In this document: positions 25,559-33,983 of the stretch, one piece after another
Layout of the letters: every line of letters begins with the position of its first letter
Position numbering within the stretch: position 1 is the first letter of the stretch
NCBI GenBank assembly: GCA_002423025.1
Contig: DIUN01000015.1
Coordinates: forward strand, 1 to 64,000
Direction: 5' to 3'
DNA: 64,000 nucleotides
Source: Sphingomonadales bacterium UBA6157
Lineage (GTDB): Bacteria > Pseudomonadota > Alphaproteobacteria > Sphingomonadales > Sphingomonadaceae
The notes under the pieces: generated by a model
What the model was told of the DNA's origin: nothing
Database searches by the model: none
Seen by the model: the letters and a program-made list of their open reading frames with translations, nothing else
Position numbers and translations under genes: made by a program

Positions 25559-26767
25559 CTAGAGTCCGGCGCGAGTCAGCGCCCGGTTCAGATCATCGAT
25601 CAGGTCGGCCGGGTCTTCAAGCCCGATGGACAGGCGGAGCATGCCCTCGGTGATGCCCATGGATTCGCGCACATCGGCCGAGATGCTGGCGTGGGTGGTG
25701 CTGGCCGGGTGCGTCATCAGGGTGCGGGAATCGCCGAGGTTGTTCGAGATGTCGATCAGCTCCAGCGCGTCGAGCAGGGCGTGCGCCTGCTTGCGCCCGC
25801 CATCGAGGAACAGCGCGATGATCGTGCCGCCCAGCGCCATCTGCTGCATGGCGAGCGCGTGCTGCGGGTGGGACTTGAGGCCCGGATACAGCAGGCGCGG
25901 CACCCGTGCCTCCAGGAAGGTCGCCACCTTGAGGGCGTTCTCGCACGAGCGGCGCACCCGCAGGTCGAGCGTCTCAAGGCTCTTGAGCACCACCCAAGCG
26001 TTGAACGGCGAGAGATTGGGGCCGGTGTGCCGCGTGAAGGCAAGGTAGACATCGTTGATCCACTGCTCGCGGCCAAGCACGGCGCCGGCGAGCACGCGGC
26101 CCTGCCCGTCCATCAGCTTGGTGGCGCTGTAGGCAACAACATCGGCACCGAGATCGAGCGGACGCTGCACGATTGGCGAGGCAAAGGCATTGTCCACCAC
26201 CACGCACGCGCCGGCATCATGCGCGATATCCGAAATGGCGCGGATATCGCAGATTTCGAGGCCGGGGTTGCTCGGCGTCTCCAGGAAAAACGCCTTGGTG
26301 TTGGGCTTCCGCGCCTTAGCCCAGGCATCGACATCACGGCCATCGACCGTGGTGGTCTCGATGCCGAAGCGCGGCAGGATGGTATCGACCAGCACCCGGC
26401 ACGAGCCGAACAGCGCCCGGCCGGCCACCAGATGGTCCCCGGCGGAAAGCTGGCAAAGCAGCGCGGCGCTCATCGCGGCCATGCCGGTGGCAGTGGCGCG
26501 GGCAGCCTCGGCGCCTTCAATAAGGGCAAGGCGCTTCTCCAGCATCTCCACCGTGGGGTTCTGCAGGCGCGAATAGGTCATCCCCGGCCGCTCGCCGCGG
26601 AAGCGGGCAGCGGCTTCCTCGGCGTTGTCATAGGCATAGCCCGAGGTGAGGAAAATCGCCTCCGACGTCTCGCCGAATTCGGAGCGGGCAGTGCCGCCTC
26701 GCACGGCAAGCGTGGCGGGGCGCCACTTGGAGGTGTGGGCAGGGTCTTGTCCGGTAAAACGCTTCAT
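25559..26767 (-). CDS. metZ: O-succinylhomoserine sulfhydrylase
   Basis: This 402-residue PLP enzyme of the Cys/Met metabolism family makes homocysteine from an O-acylhomoserine and sulfide. Motifs are GYAYDNAEEAAARF, MTYSRLQNPTVEMLEKRLALIEGAEAARATATGMAA, VVVDNAFASPIVQRPLDLGADVVAYSATKLMDGQGR with the cofactor Lys217, and THPASTTHASISADVRESMGI near the C-terminus. This combination fits MetZ better than MetB or MetY. The upstream 12 codons are open, but MKRFTGQDPAHTSKW is the natural start. The activated substrate would come from MetX at 49719. Cystathionine gamma-synthase is a less likely alternative. Confidence 0.88.
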   Translation of the reverse strand: MKRFTGQDPAHTSKWRPATLAVRGGTARSEFGETSEAIFLTSGYAYDNAEEAAARFRGERPGMTYSRLQNPTVEMLEKRLALIEGAEAARATATGMAAMSAALLCQLSAGDHLVAGRALFGSCRVLVDTILPRFGIETTTVDGRDVDAWAKARKPNTKAFFLETPSNPGLEICDIRAISDIAHDAGACVVVDNAFASPIVQRPLDLGADVVAYSATKLMDGQGRVLAGAVLGREQWINDVYLAFTRHTGPNLSPFNAWVVLKSLETLDLRVRRSCENALKVATFLEARVPRLLYPGLKSHPQHALAMQQMALGGTIIALFLDGGRKQAHALLDALELIDISNNLGDSRTLMTHPASTTHASISADVRESMGITEGMLRLSIGLEDPADLIDDLNRALTRAGL

Positions 26768-26931
26768 GAGCCATGCGATAGCGAGGCAGCCCCTGAGGCG
26801 CAATGCACTGGTGCTGTTGCAGGGGTGCGCGCGACGGAGCGTGCGGTTTTGCCGATGGCTCGGGAGCGCTGCGACGGGTTGCGCGATTGTGAATCGAAGG
26901 AAATGAAATATGGTATCCGTTCCATCGGATG

Positions 26932-26943
26932 CGTGAATTCACG
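26932..26943. promoter_or_regulatory. Perfect 12-bp palindrome upstream of carbonic anhydrase
   Basis: CGTGAATTCACG is a perfect palindrome 44 nt before the carbonic anhydrase start, in the divergent region with metZ. A second dyad, ATCCG-N6-CGGAT, lies immediately upstream at 26915-26930. They could be regulator binding sites; no regulator is identified. Confidence 0.45.
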
Positions 26944-26987
26944 GGCTGCCTGTGATAAAATTCAGGTGGCTCCTACAGGGGATAAAA

Positions 26988-27665
26988 ATGCCAAGGTTTG
27001 CTGCGGGCGTCGTCAAATTTCAGCGGGAAGTTTACCCCAAGAAGCAGGAATTGTTCGAACAATTGAGCAAGGGCCAGTCCCCGGAAGCGCTGTTCATCAC
27101 CTGCTCCGATTCCCGTATCGAGACCGGCATGATCACCCAGAGCGAACCAGGTGATCTGTTTATAGTGCGCAATGCCGGCAACATCGTGCCGCCGCACAGC
27201 AACTCCTCGGGAAGCACCACCGCCGCCATCGAGTTCGCCGTGGGCGCGCTCAAGGTGCCGCACGTGGTCATCTGCGGCCACACGGATTGCGGCGCCATGA
27301 AGGGCGCGCTGGCACCGGAAAAGCTCACTGCACTGCCGCATGTGCGGGACTGGCTGGGCTATTCCCGCGCCGCAGTGGACATCGTCGCGGCTCTGGGCAG
27401 CGACCTTAACGATCATGACCGGATGCTGATGCTGCTGGAGCAGAATGTCATCCTGCAGCTCAACCATCTCAAGACGCACCCGGCTGTCGCCGTGGCCATG
27501 GCCAAGGGCGAGCTGCAGCTGCACGGCTGGGTCTATGACATCGCCGATGGCGAAGTTTATGCCTATGACGAAGCTCACAACAACTTCGAGCCGGTGAGCA
27601 AGCGCTACGCCGTGCAGGTCGCCAAATATGTGAACCTTTACGGCCACGGCCACGACCACGGCTGA
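26988..27665 (+). CDS. Beta-class carbonic anhydrase
   Basis: This 225-residue beta-carbonic anhydrase interconverts carbon dioxide and bicarbonate. Zinc ligands are Cys39, His98 and Cys101, and the Asp41-Arg43 dyad is in CSDSR. VRNAGNIVPPH and VICGHTDCGAMKG complete the signature. A C-terminal histidine-rich tail (GHGHDHG) is an extra feature that may bind metal. The start is supported by CAGGGG 8 nt upstream. The frame opens 12 codons earlier without a better site. It is divergent from metZ and convergent with the RND permease. Confidence 0.94.
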   Translation: MPRFAAGVVKFQREVYPKKQELFEQLSKGQSPEALFITCSDSRIETGMITQSEPGDLFIVRNAGNIVPPHSNSSGSTTAAIEFAVGALKVPHVVICGHTDCGAMKGALAPEKLTALPHVRDWLGYSRAAVDIVAALGSDLNDHDRMLMLLEQNVILQLNHLKTHPAVAVAMAKGELQLHGWVYDIADGEVYAYDEAHNNFEPVSKRYAVQVAKYVNLYGHGHDHG

Positions 27666-27703
27666 TGCCGCCAAGGCCCGGTTCCCGCCTGAAAAAAAGC
27701 ACC

Positions 27704-30700
27704 TCAGGCGGGCTGGGCCTCCGGCGGTTCCGGCGGCAAGCCCGGCAACTCATGGCCGCGCACGATCAGCAGGTACATCACCGGTGTCACGATGCGGCTG
27801 AGCAGCGTCGATGAGATCAGCCCGCCGATGATCACCCAGGCCAGCGGGCCGTAGAGCCCCGAGCCTGAGAAGGCCAGGGGCAGCAGCCCGCCGATGGCGG
27901 TGACAGAAGTGAGCAGCACCGGCAGGAAGCGCACTTCGCCGGCACGCTCGATGGCGGCGCGAAGCGCCATGCCCTGCTGGCGCAGCTGCGTGGTGAAATC
28001 CACCAGCAGGATCGAGTTCTTGATCTCGATGCCGATGAGCGCGACGAAGCCGATGACGGCGGTATAGCTGAGCGAATTGCCCGTCACGAACAGCGCCACC
28101 AGCCCACCGAACAGCCCGAGCGGGATGACGCCGGCCACCACGATCGTCTCGCGGAACCGCCCGAACTCGATGACCAGCACACCGAGGATCCCGAACACCG
28201 CCAGCGCGATGATCGGCCCCAGCCCCGAGAAGCTGCGCGCCTGCGCCTCGGCCTCGCCGCCGACATCGTAGCGATAGCCCTCCGGCAGATCGACCTTGGC
28301 CAGCGCCTCGAACACCGCGGCGTTGACCTTGGCGGTGAGGTAGCCCTCCGCCACCTGGCTCTCGATGTTGACGACACGCTGCTGGCGCTCGCGGCTGATG
28401 CGAGGCGGCGCGGAATCCAGCTTGGGGCTGGCGATTTCCCGCAGCGGAATGGCACCGCCCGCTGCCGGCACATACACCTTGTCCAGCGCCGAGATCGCGT
28501 GCCGGGTTTCCAGCGGCAGGCGGACGACAACATCATAGCTGTCCCCCTCATTGTCGCGCAGGCGGCCGGCGGCCTCGCCGGCCAGCGCCAGCCGAATGGC
28601 GCGGCGGGGAGCGCCGGGCACCACGCCGAGCAGCGCCGCCTTGCCGGTATCCAGCCCCAGGGACAGGCGCGGCTGGTCCACGGCCACCGGGTTCACAATG
28701 TCCCGCGTGCCCGGCACAGCGCGCATTGCAGCCTCGGTTTCCGCTGCCAGCCGCTTGAGCACGGCGAGATCCGGCCCGATGAGCTTGACCAGGATGGGCG
28801 AATCCACCGGCGGGCCATTCTGGAAGATCTTGACGACATATTGGGCGTTCGGGTCTGCCTCCAGCCGCTTGCGCAGCCGCTCGACCAGCGCCGGGCCTTC
28901 ATTCTCGTCCCATTCCTTCAGCACCACGAACACTTCGCCAAGGTTGCTGCGCTGGTCAAAGCTGCGCTGGTTGTAGAACACCTGCGGGTTGCCACGGCCG
29001 ACATTTGCCATCACCGCCATCACATCCGGCTCCCCGGCAACCGAGGCTTCCACATGCTTCACGGCGCGGTCGGTCTGGGTGATCGCCGCCCCCTCGGGCG
29101 CCGTGACGGTGACCAGGAAATAGGGCGCATCGGCCGGCGGAAACAGGCTGGAGCCGATGAACGGCACCAGCGCCAGGCTGGCGCCGACAATGCCGGTGGC
29201 CAGAGCCATCGCCCGCCACGGATGGGTGAGCGACCAGTGCAGAGTCGGGCCATAAAAGCGGGTGATGCCGTTCTGGATGGCCTGCAGAAAGCGGTTGCCA
29301 TGCTCCGGCTCGTTGCGCGGCAGGATGCGGCTGGCAAGGAACGGCACGATGGTGAGCGACACCAGCAGCGAGGCCGCCACAGTGCCAAGCACCGCCACCG
29401 GCAGCGAGCGGGTGAACTTGCCGGCGCCCTCGGGCAGGAACGCCAGCGGCAGGAAGGCGAACAGCAGCACGAAGGTGCAGCCCAGCACCGCCACGGCGAT
29501 CTGCCGGGTGCCGTTGATCGCGGCGTTCTGCCGATCTTCGCCCTCGCGCAGGTGGCGGGCGATGTTCTCCGTCACCACGATACTGTCATCCACCAGCAGC
29601 CCCAGCGCGATGATGAAGCCCGAGATGGCCAGCTGGTTGAGCGTGAAGCCCGAGAAGGACAGCACCGCCACGCCGATGGCGAGGCTGAGCGGCACCGAAA
29701 CCATCACCACCACCGAGGCCCGCCAGCCCAGCGGCAGCAGCGTGATCAGCACCAGCCCGAGCGCGATCGAGAAATCCCGGCCAAGTTCGCCAAGCCGGCG
29801 GCCGATATCAAGGGATTGGTCAAAGCCCAGCTCCAGCTTCACATCCGGCGGCAGCAGCTTGGCATAGGCCTCGGCCGCCACCACGGCATCGTCGCGGATA
29901 TCCAGCACGTTGAGATTGTCCTTCTGGGTGATCGTCACCCAGATGGCGCGCTTGCCGTTGAAGCGCGTGATGTGCGGCTGCTCCTCATAGCCCCAGCCGA
30001 CCTTGGCGATATCCCGCACCCGCACGATGCTGCCATCGGCGGCACGCACCGGCTCATCGGCAATCTCGTCCACCGAACGGAAAGCGCCGCCGGCCTGCAC
30101 GTTGAGTCGCAGGTCCCCACTGTGCACGGCGCCGGGCGGCAGGTCTGTCGAGCCTTGCCGCAGGGCATCGGTCAGCGCTGTCACGGGCAGGCCGAGCTGC
30201 GCCATGCGCCCAAGGTCTGCCGCCACGGTCACTTCCGGACGCGGGATGCCCCAGACGCGGGTTTCCCGCACGCCCGGCACCCGGTTGAGCCGCTCGCGCA
30301 GGTCCTTGCCGAGCTTTTCGAGCCGGCGATAGGAAGCGGTATCGGAGACCAGCGCAAACTGCAGGACGGCCGCTTCTGTTGTGCGGCTGCGGCGGAACTC
30401 CAGCCGCTGCAGGCTTGAGGGCAACTGGCCGCGAATGGCGTTCACCTCGCGCACCACCTCGTCATAATTCTTCTCCGGGTCCCCGTCCCAGCTGAACTCG
30501 GCGGTGATGACGGCGCTGCTGTCCGTGGAGCGGGACTGGACCTTGACGATGCCATCGACACCCTGGAGCACATCCTCGATCGGCTTGGCGATGGTGGTTT
30601 CCATGTCGCTCGGCTCGGCGCCGGGCTGGGTGGCGATGATGGTGATGAACGGCGAGGGAAAATGCGGATCAACCGAGCGCGGGATGCCGAAAAACGCCGA

Positions 30701-30778
30701 AACCCCCACGGCGACCAGCAGCGCGAAGGTGACCAGCGTGATCTGCCAGCGCTCGATGGCGAAATTGATGAAGTTCAT
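27704..30778 (-). CDS. RND efflux transporter permease
   Basis: This 1024-residue inner-membrane proton-driven pump of the RND family exports drugs or other toxic compounds through a tripartite complex. It has the RND repeat of twelve membrane segments with two large periplasmic loops. ALGLLVDDSIVVTENIARHL contains the paired TM4 aspartates used for proton relay, and the N-terminal AEFSWDGDPEKNYDEVVREV segment is periplasmic porter domain. Its start overlaps the stop of the adaptor gene by 4 nt, so the pump is made as one unit. No outer-membrane channel gene is adjacent. Substrates are unknown. Confidence 0.95.
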   Translation of the reverse strand: MNFINFAIERWQITLVTFALLVAVGVSAFFGIPRSVDPHFPSPFITIIATQPGAEPSDMETTIAKPIEDVLQGVDGIVKVQSRSTDSSAVITAEFSWDGDPEKNYDEVVREVNAIRGQLPSSLQRLEFRRSRTTEAAVLQFALVSDTASYRRLEKLGKDLRERLNRVPGVRETRVWGIPRPEVTVAADLGRMAQLGLPVTALTDALRQGSTDLPPGAVHSGDLRLNVQAGGAFRSVDEIADEPVRAADGSIVRVRDIAKVGWGYEEQPHITRFNGKRAIWVTITQKDNLNVLDIRDDAVVAAEAYAKLLPPDVKLELGFDQSLDIGRRLGELGRDFSIALGLVLITLLPLGWRASVVVMVSVPLSLAIGVAVLSFSGFTLNQLAISGFIIALGLLVDDSIVVTENIARHLREGEDRQNAAINGTRQIAVAVLGCTFVLLFAFLPLAFLPEGAGKFTRSLPVAVLGTVAASLLVSLTIVPFLASRILPRNEPEHGNRFLQAIQNGITRFYGPTLHWSLTHPWRAMALATGIVGASLALVPFIGSSLFPPADAPYFLVTVTAPEGAAITQTDRAVKHVEASVAGEPDVMAVMANVGRGNPQVFYNQRSFDQRSNLGEVFVVLKEWDENEGPALVERLRKRLEADPNAQYVVKIFQNGPPVDSPILVKLIGPDLAVLKRLAAETEAAMRAVPGTRDIVNPVAVDQPRLSLGLDTGKAALLGVVPGAPRRAIRLALAGEAAGRLRDNEGDSYDVVVRLPLETRHAISALDKVYVPAAGGAIPLREIASPKLDSAPPRISRERQQRVVNIESQVAEGYLTAKVNAAVFEALAKVDLPEGYRYDVGGEAEAQARSFSGLGPIIALAVFGILGVLVIEFGRFRETIVVAGVIPLGLFGGLVALFVTGNSLSYTAVIGFVALIGIEIKNSILLVDFTTQLRQQGMALRAAIERAGEVRFLPVLLTSVTAIGGLLPLAFSGSGLYGPLAWVIIGGLISSTLLSRIVTPVMYLLIVRGHELPGLPPEPPEAQPA

Positions 30779-31884
30779 CAGCGCGCGCCGCCGGGAGCGG
30801 CGATCTTCACGGCCATGCCGCCGGGAACGGCGATCTTGACAGCCATGCCGTCGCGCAGCCGGTCCGCCCCGGAGCTGACAACCTTCTCACCCTCGGCAAG
30901 GCCGGAGACGATGGTGATGGCCGTGTCGCCCACGGCCCCGAGCGCCACCTGGCGCAGCTTCACCCGGCCCTTGGCGGCATCATGGACATAGACAAAGCCT
31001 TCATCGGCGCGCGCCCCGAACACGGCGGACACCGGCACAGTCACACTGCCGCCCCTCGGCGCGGTGCCGGCAAAGCGCAACAGCGCCGAGCCGATGAGGC
31101 CGGAGCGCATGCCGGGCTGAGGCGCCAGAGTGAGCTCGACCCGGAAGGTGCCGGTGGCATCATCGCCGCGCGCGCCGATCTCGGTGACAGTGGCGGCGAT
31201 CGGCGCCGCGCCCAGCGCCGGAATGCTGACGCTGGCCGGCTGGCCGAGCCGGGTGCGCGCAAGATCGGCATCGGCAAGCGGAACCCGCAGCACATAGCCG
31301 GACGAGACTTCGCCGAGAATGAGAATGGTCTGGCCGGGCGTGGTGATCTGCCCCGGCTCGGCAAGGCGGCGCAGGATGAGCCCGGCGGAAGGCGCGCCGA
31401 TATTGGCCAGCCCGAGATCGAACCCGGCCTGGGCGACACGGGCGCGGGCAGCAATGGCGGCGGCACGCGCCGATTCGACCCGCGGTGCTGTCACCCAGCC
31501 CTTTTCAAACAGGCCGGCGAGCCGGCGATAATCCGCCTCGGCCCGCTCGGCCTCGGCACGGGCAGAGGCGCTGGCCGCGCCGAGCGACGTGGGATCGAGC
31601 CGGGCGAGCAATTGGCCCCGCGCCACGCGATCCCCCTCGCGCACATTGATCGCGGCGATGCGGCCGGGGGTGTTGAAGCCCAGCGCCGTCTCGCGCTTGT
31701 AACGGACCGTGCCGCTGATCTCGAGGCTGGAGCCGCCGCTGGCCGGCATGGCCGTGGCAAGCGACACCGGCAGTTGCGGTGCGGGCGCAGGCGGCGGCGC
31801 CTCGCTGCTGCACGCGGCAAGCAGCAGGGCCGCCGCCAGCGATGCGGCCAGCGAGGACGCGCCAGATTTGAGTTCGCGCTGCAT
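30778..31884 (-). CDS. RND efflux periplasmic adaptor lipoprotein
   Basis: This 368-residue membrane fusion protein links the RND permease to an outer-membrane channel. The N-terminus has a lipoprotein signal, LAAALLLAAC, with the lipid-bearing cysteine near residue 25. The barrel-sandwich hybrid is split by a helical hairpin (about residues 85-150), followed by beta-barrel and membrane-proximal domains. The last 20 residues contain the near-duplicate KIAVPGGMAV/KIAAPGGAR, from a 30-bp tandem repeat at 30787-30846. The start at MQRELKSG is preferred to a start four codons earlier. Confidence 0.93.
   Translation of the reverse strand: MQRELKSGASSLAASLAAALLLAACSSEAPPPAPAPQLPVSLATAMPASGGSSLEISGTVRYKRETALGFNTPGRIAAINVREGDRVARGQLLARLDPTSLGAASASARAEAERAEADYRRLAGLFEKGWVTAPRVESARAAAIAARARVAQAGFDLGLANIGAPSAGLILRRLAEPGQITTPGQTILILGEVSSGYVLRVPLADADLARTRLGQPASVSIPALGAAPIAATVTEIGARGDDATGTFRVELTLAPQPGMRSGLIGSALLRFAGTAPRGGSVTVPVSAVFGARADEGFVYVHDAAKGRVKLRQVALGAVGDTAITIVSGLAEGEKVVSSGADRLRDGMAVKIAVPGGMAVKIAAPGGAR
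30787..30846 (-). repeat. 30-bp tandem duplication at the 3' end of the RND adaptor gene
   Basis: Two adjacent 30-nt units (30787-30816 and 30817-30846) differ at only a few positions and encode a repeated ten-residue segment with MAVKIA-PGG. The length is a multiple of three, so the frame is kept. It looks like a recent slippage or unequal crossover event at the gene's end. Confidence 0.85.
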
Positions 31885-32064
31885 GCCCTGCCCCACCGGA
31901 TTGCCCCGAGCAGTTGACGGGCCGACAGCCTGCCAAATCGCCCGATAATTTGATTGCGACTCACATCGTGGGGAACAATCCGCGTGCGTGCAAGGATTAT
32001 TTGAGCAGCGCTCAGGAACTTCGAAACTTCATCCGGCTAGGCTGGTGATATTGACGGGCCAAGG

Positions 32065-32424
32065 TTAATCAATGATTGTGAGTGCGTTAACTGTGAAGTG
32101 TTGGGATACGATCGCTTGATCGACGTCGAGGCCGGAGAGGGGCTGCAAGACGATTTCGGCCACGATGTGGCCGGGAATTGTCATGTCGTGCTCGCAAAGA
32201 TCGGCCGCCAGTCGCGCCAGCGCAGCCGCCACCGGCGCCGCCTCGCCATCCAGCCGCAGGCTGAAGTCATGGGTTGCCCCAAGGAAGGTGGCGCTGGCCC
32301 AGTCAGTCGAAATAATCTCCTCGATCATCAGTATGGGTTTTTGCCTATCTCTGGGCAAAATACCTGCGCACTCGGCGATGCCGCGGAGGATGGTCGCCTG
32401 GACATGGTTGGCAATGGCGCGCAT
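32065..32424 (-). CDS. Hypothetical protein, second gene of a small regulatory-type operon
   Basis: A 119-residue protein of no family I recognise, mostly soluble, with a sequence such as RAIANHVQATILRGIAECAG at the start and an alternating hydrophobic C-terminal half (GHIVAEIVLQPLSGLDVDQAIV). Its ATG overlaps the stop of the upstream helix-turn-helix-like gene by 4 nt, which supports it being real and co-translated. The arrangement suggests a function linked to that DNA-binding-like partner and to the divergent S24 protein, but this is inference only. Confidence 0.65.
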   Translation of the reverse strand: MRAIANHVQATILRGIAECAGILPRDRQKPILMIEEIISTDWASATFLGATHDFSLRLDGEAAPVAAALARLAADLCEHDMTIPGHIVAEIVLQPLSGLDVDQAIVSQHFTVNALTIID

Positions 32425-32714
32425 CAGGCTGCTCCCTGCAGTTCGGCGTTGGCGGCGCAAACCGCCGTTGAGCGCGGCGTTGCCGACGCAAGGCCGTTCG
32501 AATCATGGTGTATCACATTGGAAACAGGGTGGATTCGTGCAGAATCCTTGCCTGCAATGAACGCCAGCACGCGGGCTGCGGTGGCCGGGCGCGGCTCGCG
32601 GCCTCGGCGCAGATCGAAAACGAAGCGCGGATCTCCGGCCACGTCGCGTCCGAACCGGGAGGGCGCAACGCTGGTGCGCCGCAGATATCGTTCCACACTG
32701 GTCAACAAAGTCAT
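32424..32714 (-). CDS. Small HTH-like protein of the ERYLRR...RFGR...DPRFV family
   Basis: This protein of about 96 residues begins MTLLTSVERYLRRTSVAPSR, followed by FGRDVAGDPRFVFDLRRGREPRPATAARVLAFIAGKD. That pattern is common in small alphaproteobacterial proteins resembling a Cro/XRE-like helix-turn-helix. The C-terminal 40 residues are variable and low in complexity. A longer frame upstream is open, but the conserved part begins here. The gene is divergent from the S24 regulator at 32865, with a 150-bp shared control region holding two dyads. DNA binding is inferred, not shown. Confidence 0.7.
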   Translation of the reverse strand: MTLLTSVERYLRRTSVAPSRFGRDVAGDPRFVFDLRRGREPRPATAARVLAFIAGKDSARIHPVSNVIHHDSNGLASATPRSTAVCAANAELQGAA

Positions 32715-32797
32715 TCCCCTAGCTCCCGTCTTTGGCAGAACCTTTGAAATCACATCCGATTCGGCAGGCTCTATGATTAATCGGTCGTCAAATCCTA

Positions 32798-32826
32798 CTA
32801 GTCTAGGAAAAAAACTATGCTATAGT
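32798..32826 (+). promoter_or_regulatory. Promoter with overlapping dyads for the S24 regulator gene
   Basis: An extended -10 element, TG then TATAGT at 32821-32826, lies 38 nt before the start codon at 32865. A dyad ACTAT-N3-ATAGT at 32814-32826 covers the -10, and a second, CTAG-N1-CTAG at 32798-32806, lies near the -35. This is the layout expected for an autoregulated repressor. No strong -35 hexamer is visible. Confidence 0.55.
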
Positions 32827-32864
32827 CCGAATCAAGCGGACCGGGAGAGGAGGTACCGCGAGTT

Positions 32865-33545
32865 ATGGACAGTCACGCCATTCGCAGGCGGCTGGACGAG
32901 TTGATTTCGGCGCGTGGCGAGGATTATGCCTCGCTGTCGCGCCTGCTCGGCCGGAATCCGACCTATATCCAGCAGTTCGTCAAGCGCGGGGTCCCGAGGC
33001 GCTTGTCGGAAACGGACAGGCGCGTGCTCGCCCGTCACTTCGGAATCGCCGAGCGATTGCTTGGTGCCCCGGATGATGGAGGCGCGCGCGCCGTGGTGGC
33101 ACGCCCCGGCCTGGTGCAGCGCGCCGAGGATTATGTGCTCATCCCGCAGCTGGCCATCGGCGCTTCAGCCGGCAGCGGCAGCGAAGCCGGCAGTGAAGTG
33201 CCGCTGGCAACGCTGGCCTTTCAATCGAACTGGGTGCGCGGCGTCGCCAGTGGCCGGCCGGAAGCCTTGTCCGTGATCGGCGTGGAGGGCGATTCCATGC
33301 TGCCGACCTTGGCCGATGGTGATCAGATCCTTGTCGATACCGATGATCGCGAGCGGCTGCGGGACGGCATCTATGTGCTGCGCACCGACGATGCGCTGCT
33401 GGTCAAGCGCCTCTCCGTCAACCCCGCAACCCGGCGGCTGACCATCCGAAGCGACAATGAGGCTTATCCGAGCTGGGACGATTGCGACCCGGCCGGCGTG
33501 ATGGTGATCGGCAGGGTGGTCTGGGTCGGGCGGCGGCTGAGCTGA
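32865..33545 (+). CDS. S24 peptidase-domain transcriptional regulator (LexA/CI-like)
   Basis: This 226-residue protein has an N-terminal helix-turn-helix region (about residues 1-60, with SLSRLLGRNPTYIQQFVKRG) and a C-terminal LexA-type S24 domain. The serine nucleophile is Ser144 in VEGDSMLPTL and the general base is Lys181 in LLVKRLS. Such proteins cleave themselves at an Ala-Gly or similar bond, in some cases upon RecA activation; here the sequence between the domains has AIGASAGSG. It could be a stress- or phage-type repressor. GAGAGGAGG precedes the start. A divergent two-gene operon lies upstream. It is not the canonical LexA, which has a different N-terminal domain. Confidence 0.88.
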   Translation: MDSHAIRRRLDELISARGEDYASLSRLLGRNPTYIQQFVKRGVPRRLSETDRRVLARHFGIAERLLGAPDDGGARAVVARPGLVQRAEDYVLIPQLAIGASAGSGSEAGSEVPLATLAFQSNWVRGVASGRPEALSVIGVEGDSMLPTLADGDQILVDTDDRERLRDGIYVLRTDDALLVKRLSVNPATRRLTIRSDNEAYPSWDDCDPAGVMVIGRVVWVGRRLS

Positions 33546-33554
33546 GCCGCGGGA

Positions 33555-33764
33555 TCAGCGGCGGCGGTCGATGATCGTCAGGACGATGGCAGCGATGACG
33601 CCGATGACGAGGCCAGCCACCAGCCCTGCCGAAACCTGGCCGAAGAAGATGCCGATGATCGGGCCGAGCACCAGCCCGGCGGCGATCAGGCAACCGCCGC
33701 CGCGCATCGGCGCGGGGCCGGAGGGATTCGGGTTGGCAGGAGGGGTTTCGCTGGAAGGAGCCAT
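33555..33764 (-). CDS. Small two-helix membrane protein, hypothetical
   Basis: A 69-residue protein has a proline-rich N-terminus and a glycine/isoleucine-rich hydrophobic part (CLIAAGLVLGPIIGIFFG and AGLVAGLVIGVIAAIVLTII) that would form two membrane segments, ending in DRRR. The start MAPSSETPPANP is preceded by GGAAGGAG-like purines. No function is known. It is convergent with the S24 regulator, 9 nt apart. Confidence 0.6.
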   Translation of the reverse strand: MAPSSETPPANPNPSGPAPMRGGGCLIAAGLVLGPIIGIFFGQVSAGLVAGLVIGVIAAIVLTIIDRRR

Positions 33765-33983
33765 GACGGCGCTTTGGCACGATGTGCGGCGCGGCGCCAT
33801 GGCCGTTTGCTGCGGCCTTTGCGCCAGCGCGTGCCGGAATGCCGGTTTTTTGCAACCCGGAGGCCGGCACAGCGTTTCCCTTAAGCTTCTGTGCAGCTTC
33901 GCTTGCGTTTTCTTTGCCCGGAATCCAACACCTGCGCTGTCACTGCCGCTTTGCGACAGGGCGCGGCTCGGCTAGGACAAATT

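Noticed and set aside
26860..26890. Segment GGGAGCGCTGCGACGGG resembling the first part of an SAH riboswitch
   Set aside because: The rest of the SAH consensus (AGGCUCGG and the closing pseudoknot) is missing, and the downstream gene is a carbonic anhydrase, not a methionine-cycle gene.
26768..26987. Search for a SAM-II riboswitch ahead of metZ
   Set aside because: No match to the conserved core was seen on the minus strand; only unrelated dyads.
27684..27712. Inverted repeat CCCGCCTGA/TCAGGCGGG between carbonic anhydrase and RND genes as a terminator
   Set aside because: It overlaps the RND stop codon, has an 11-nt loop and no T-tract after the stem; too weak to call.
28499..30418. 639-codon plus-strand frame opposite the RND permease
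   Set aside because: It mirrors the codon structure of the permease gene in a high-GC genome, is rich in His, Arg and Gln, and has no domain. A shadow frame.
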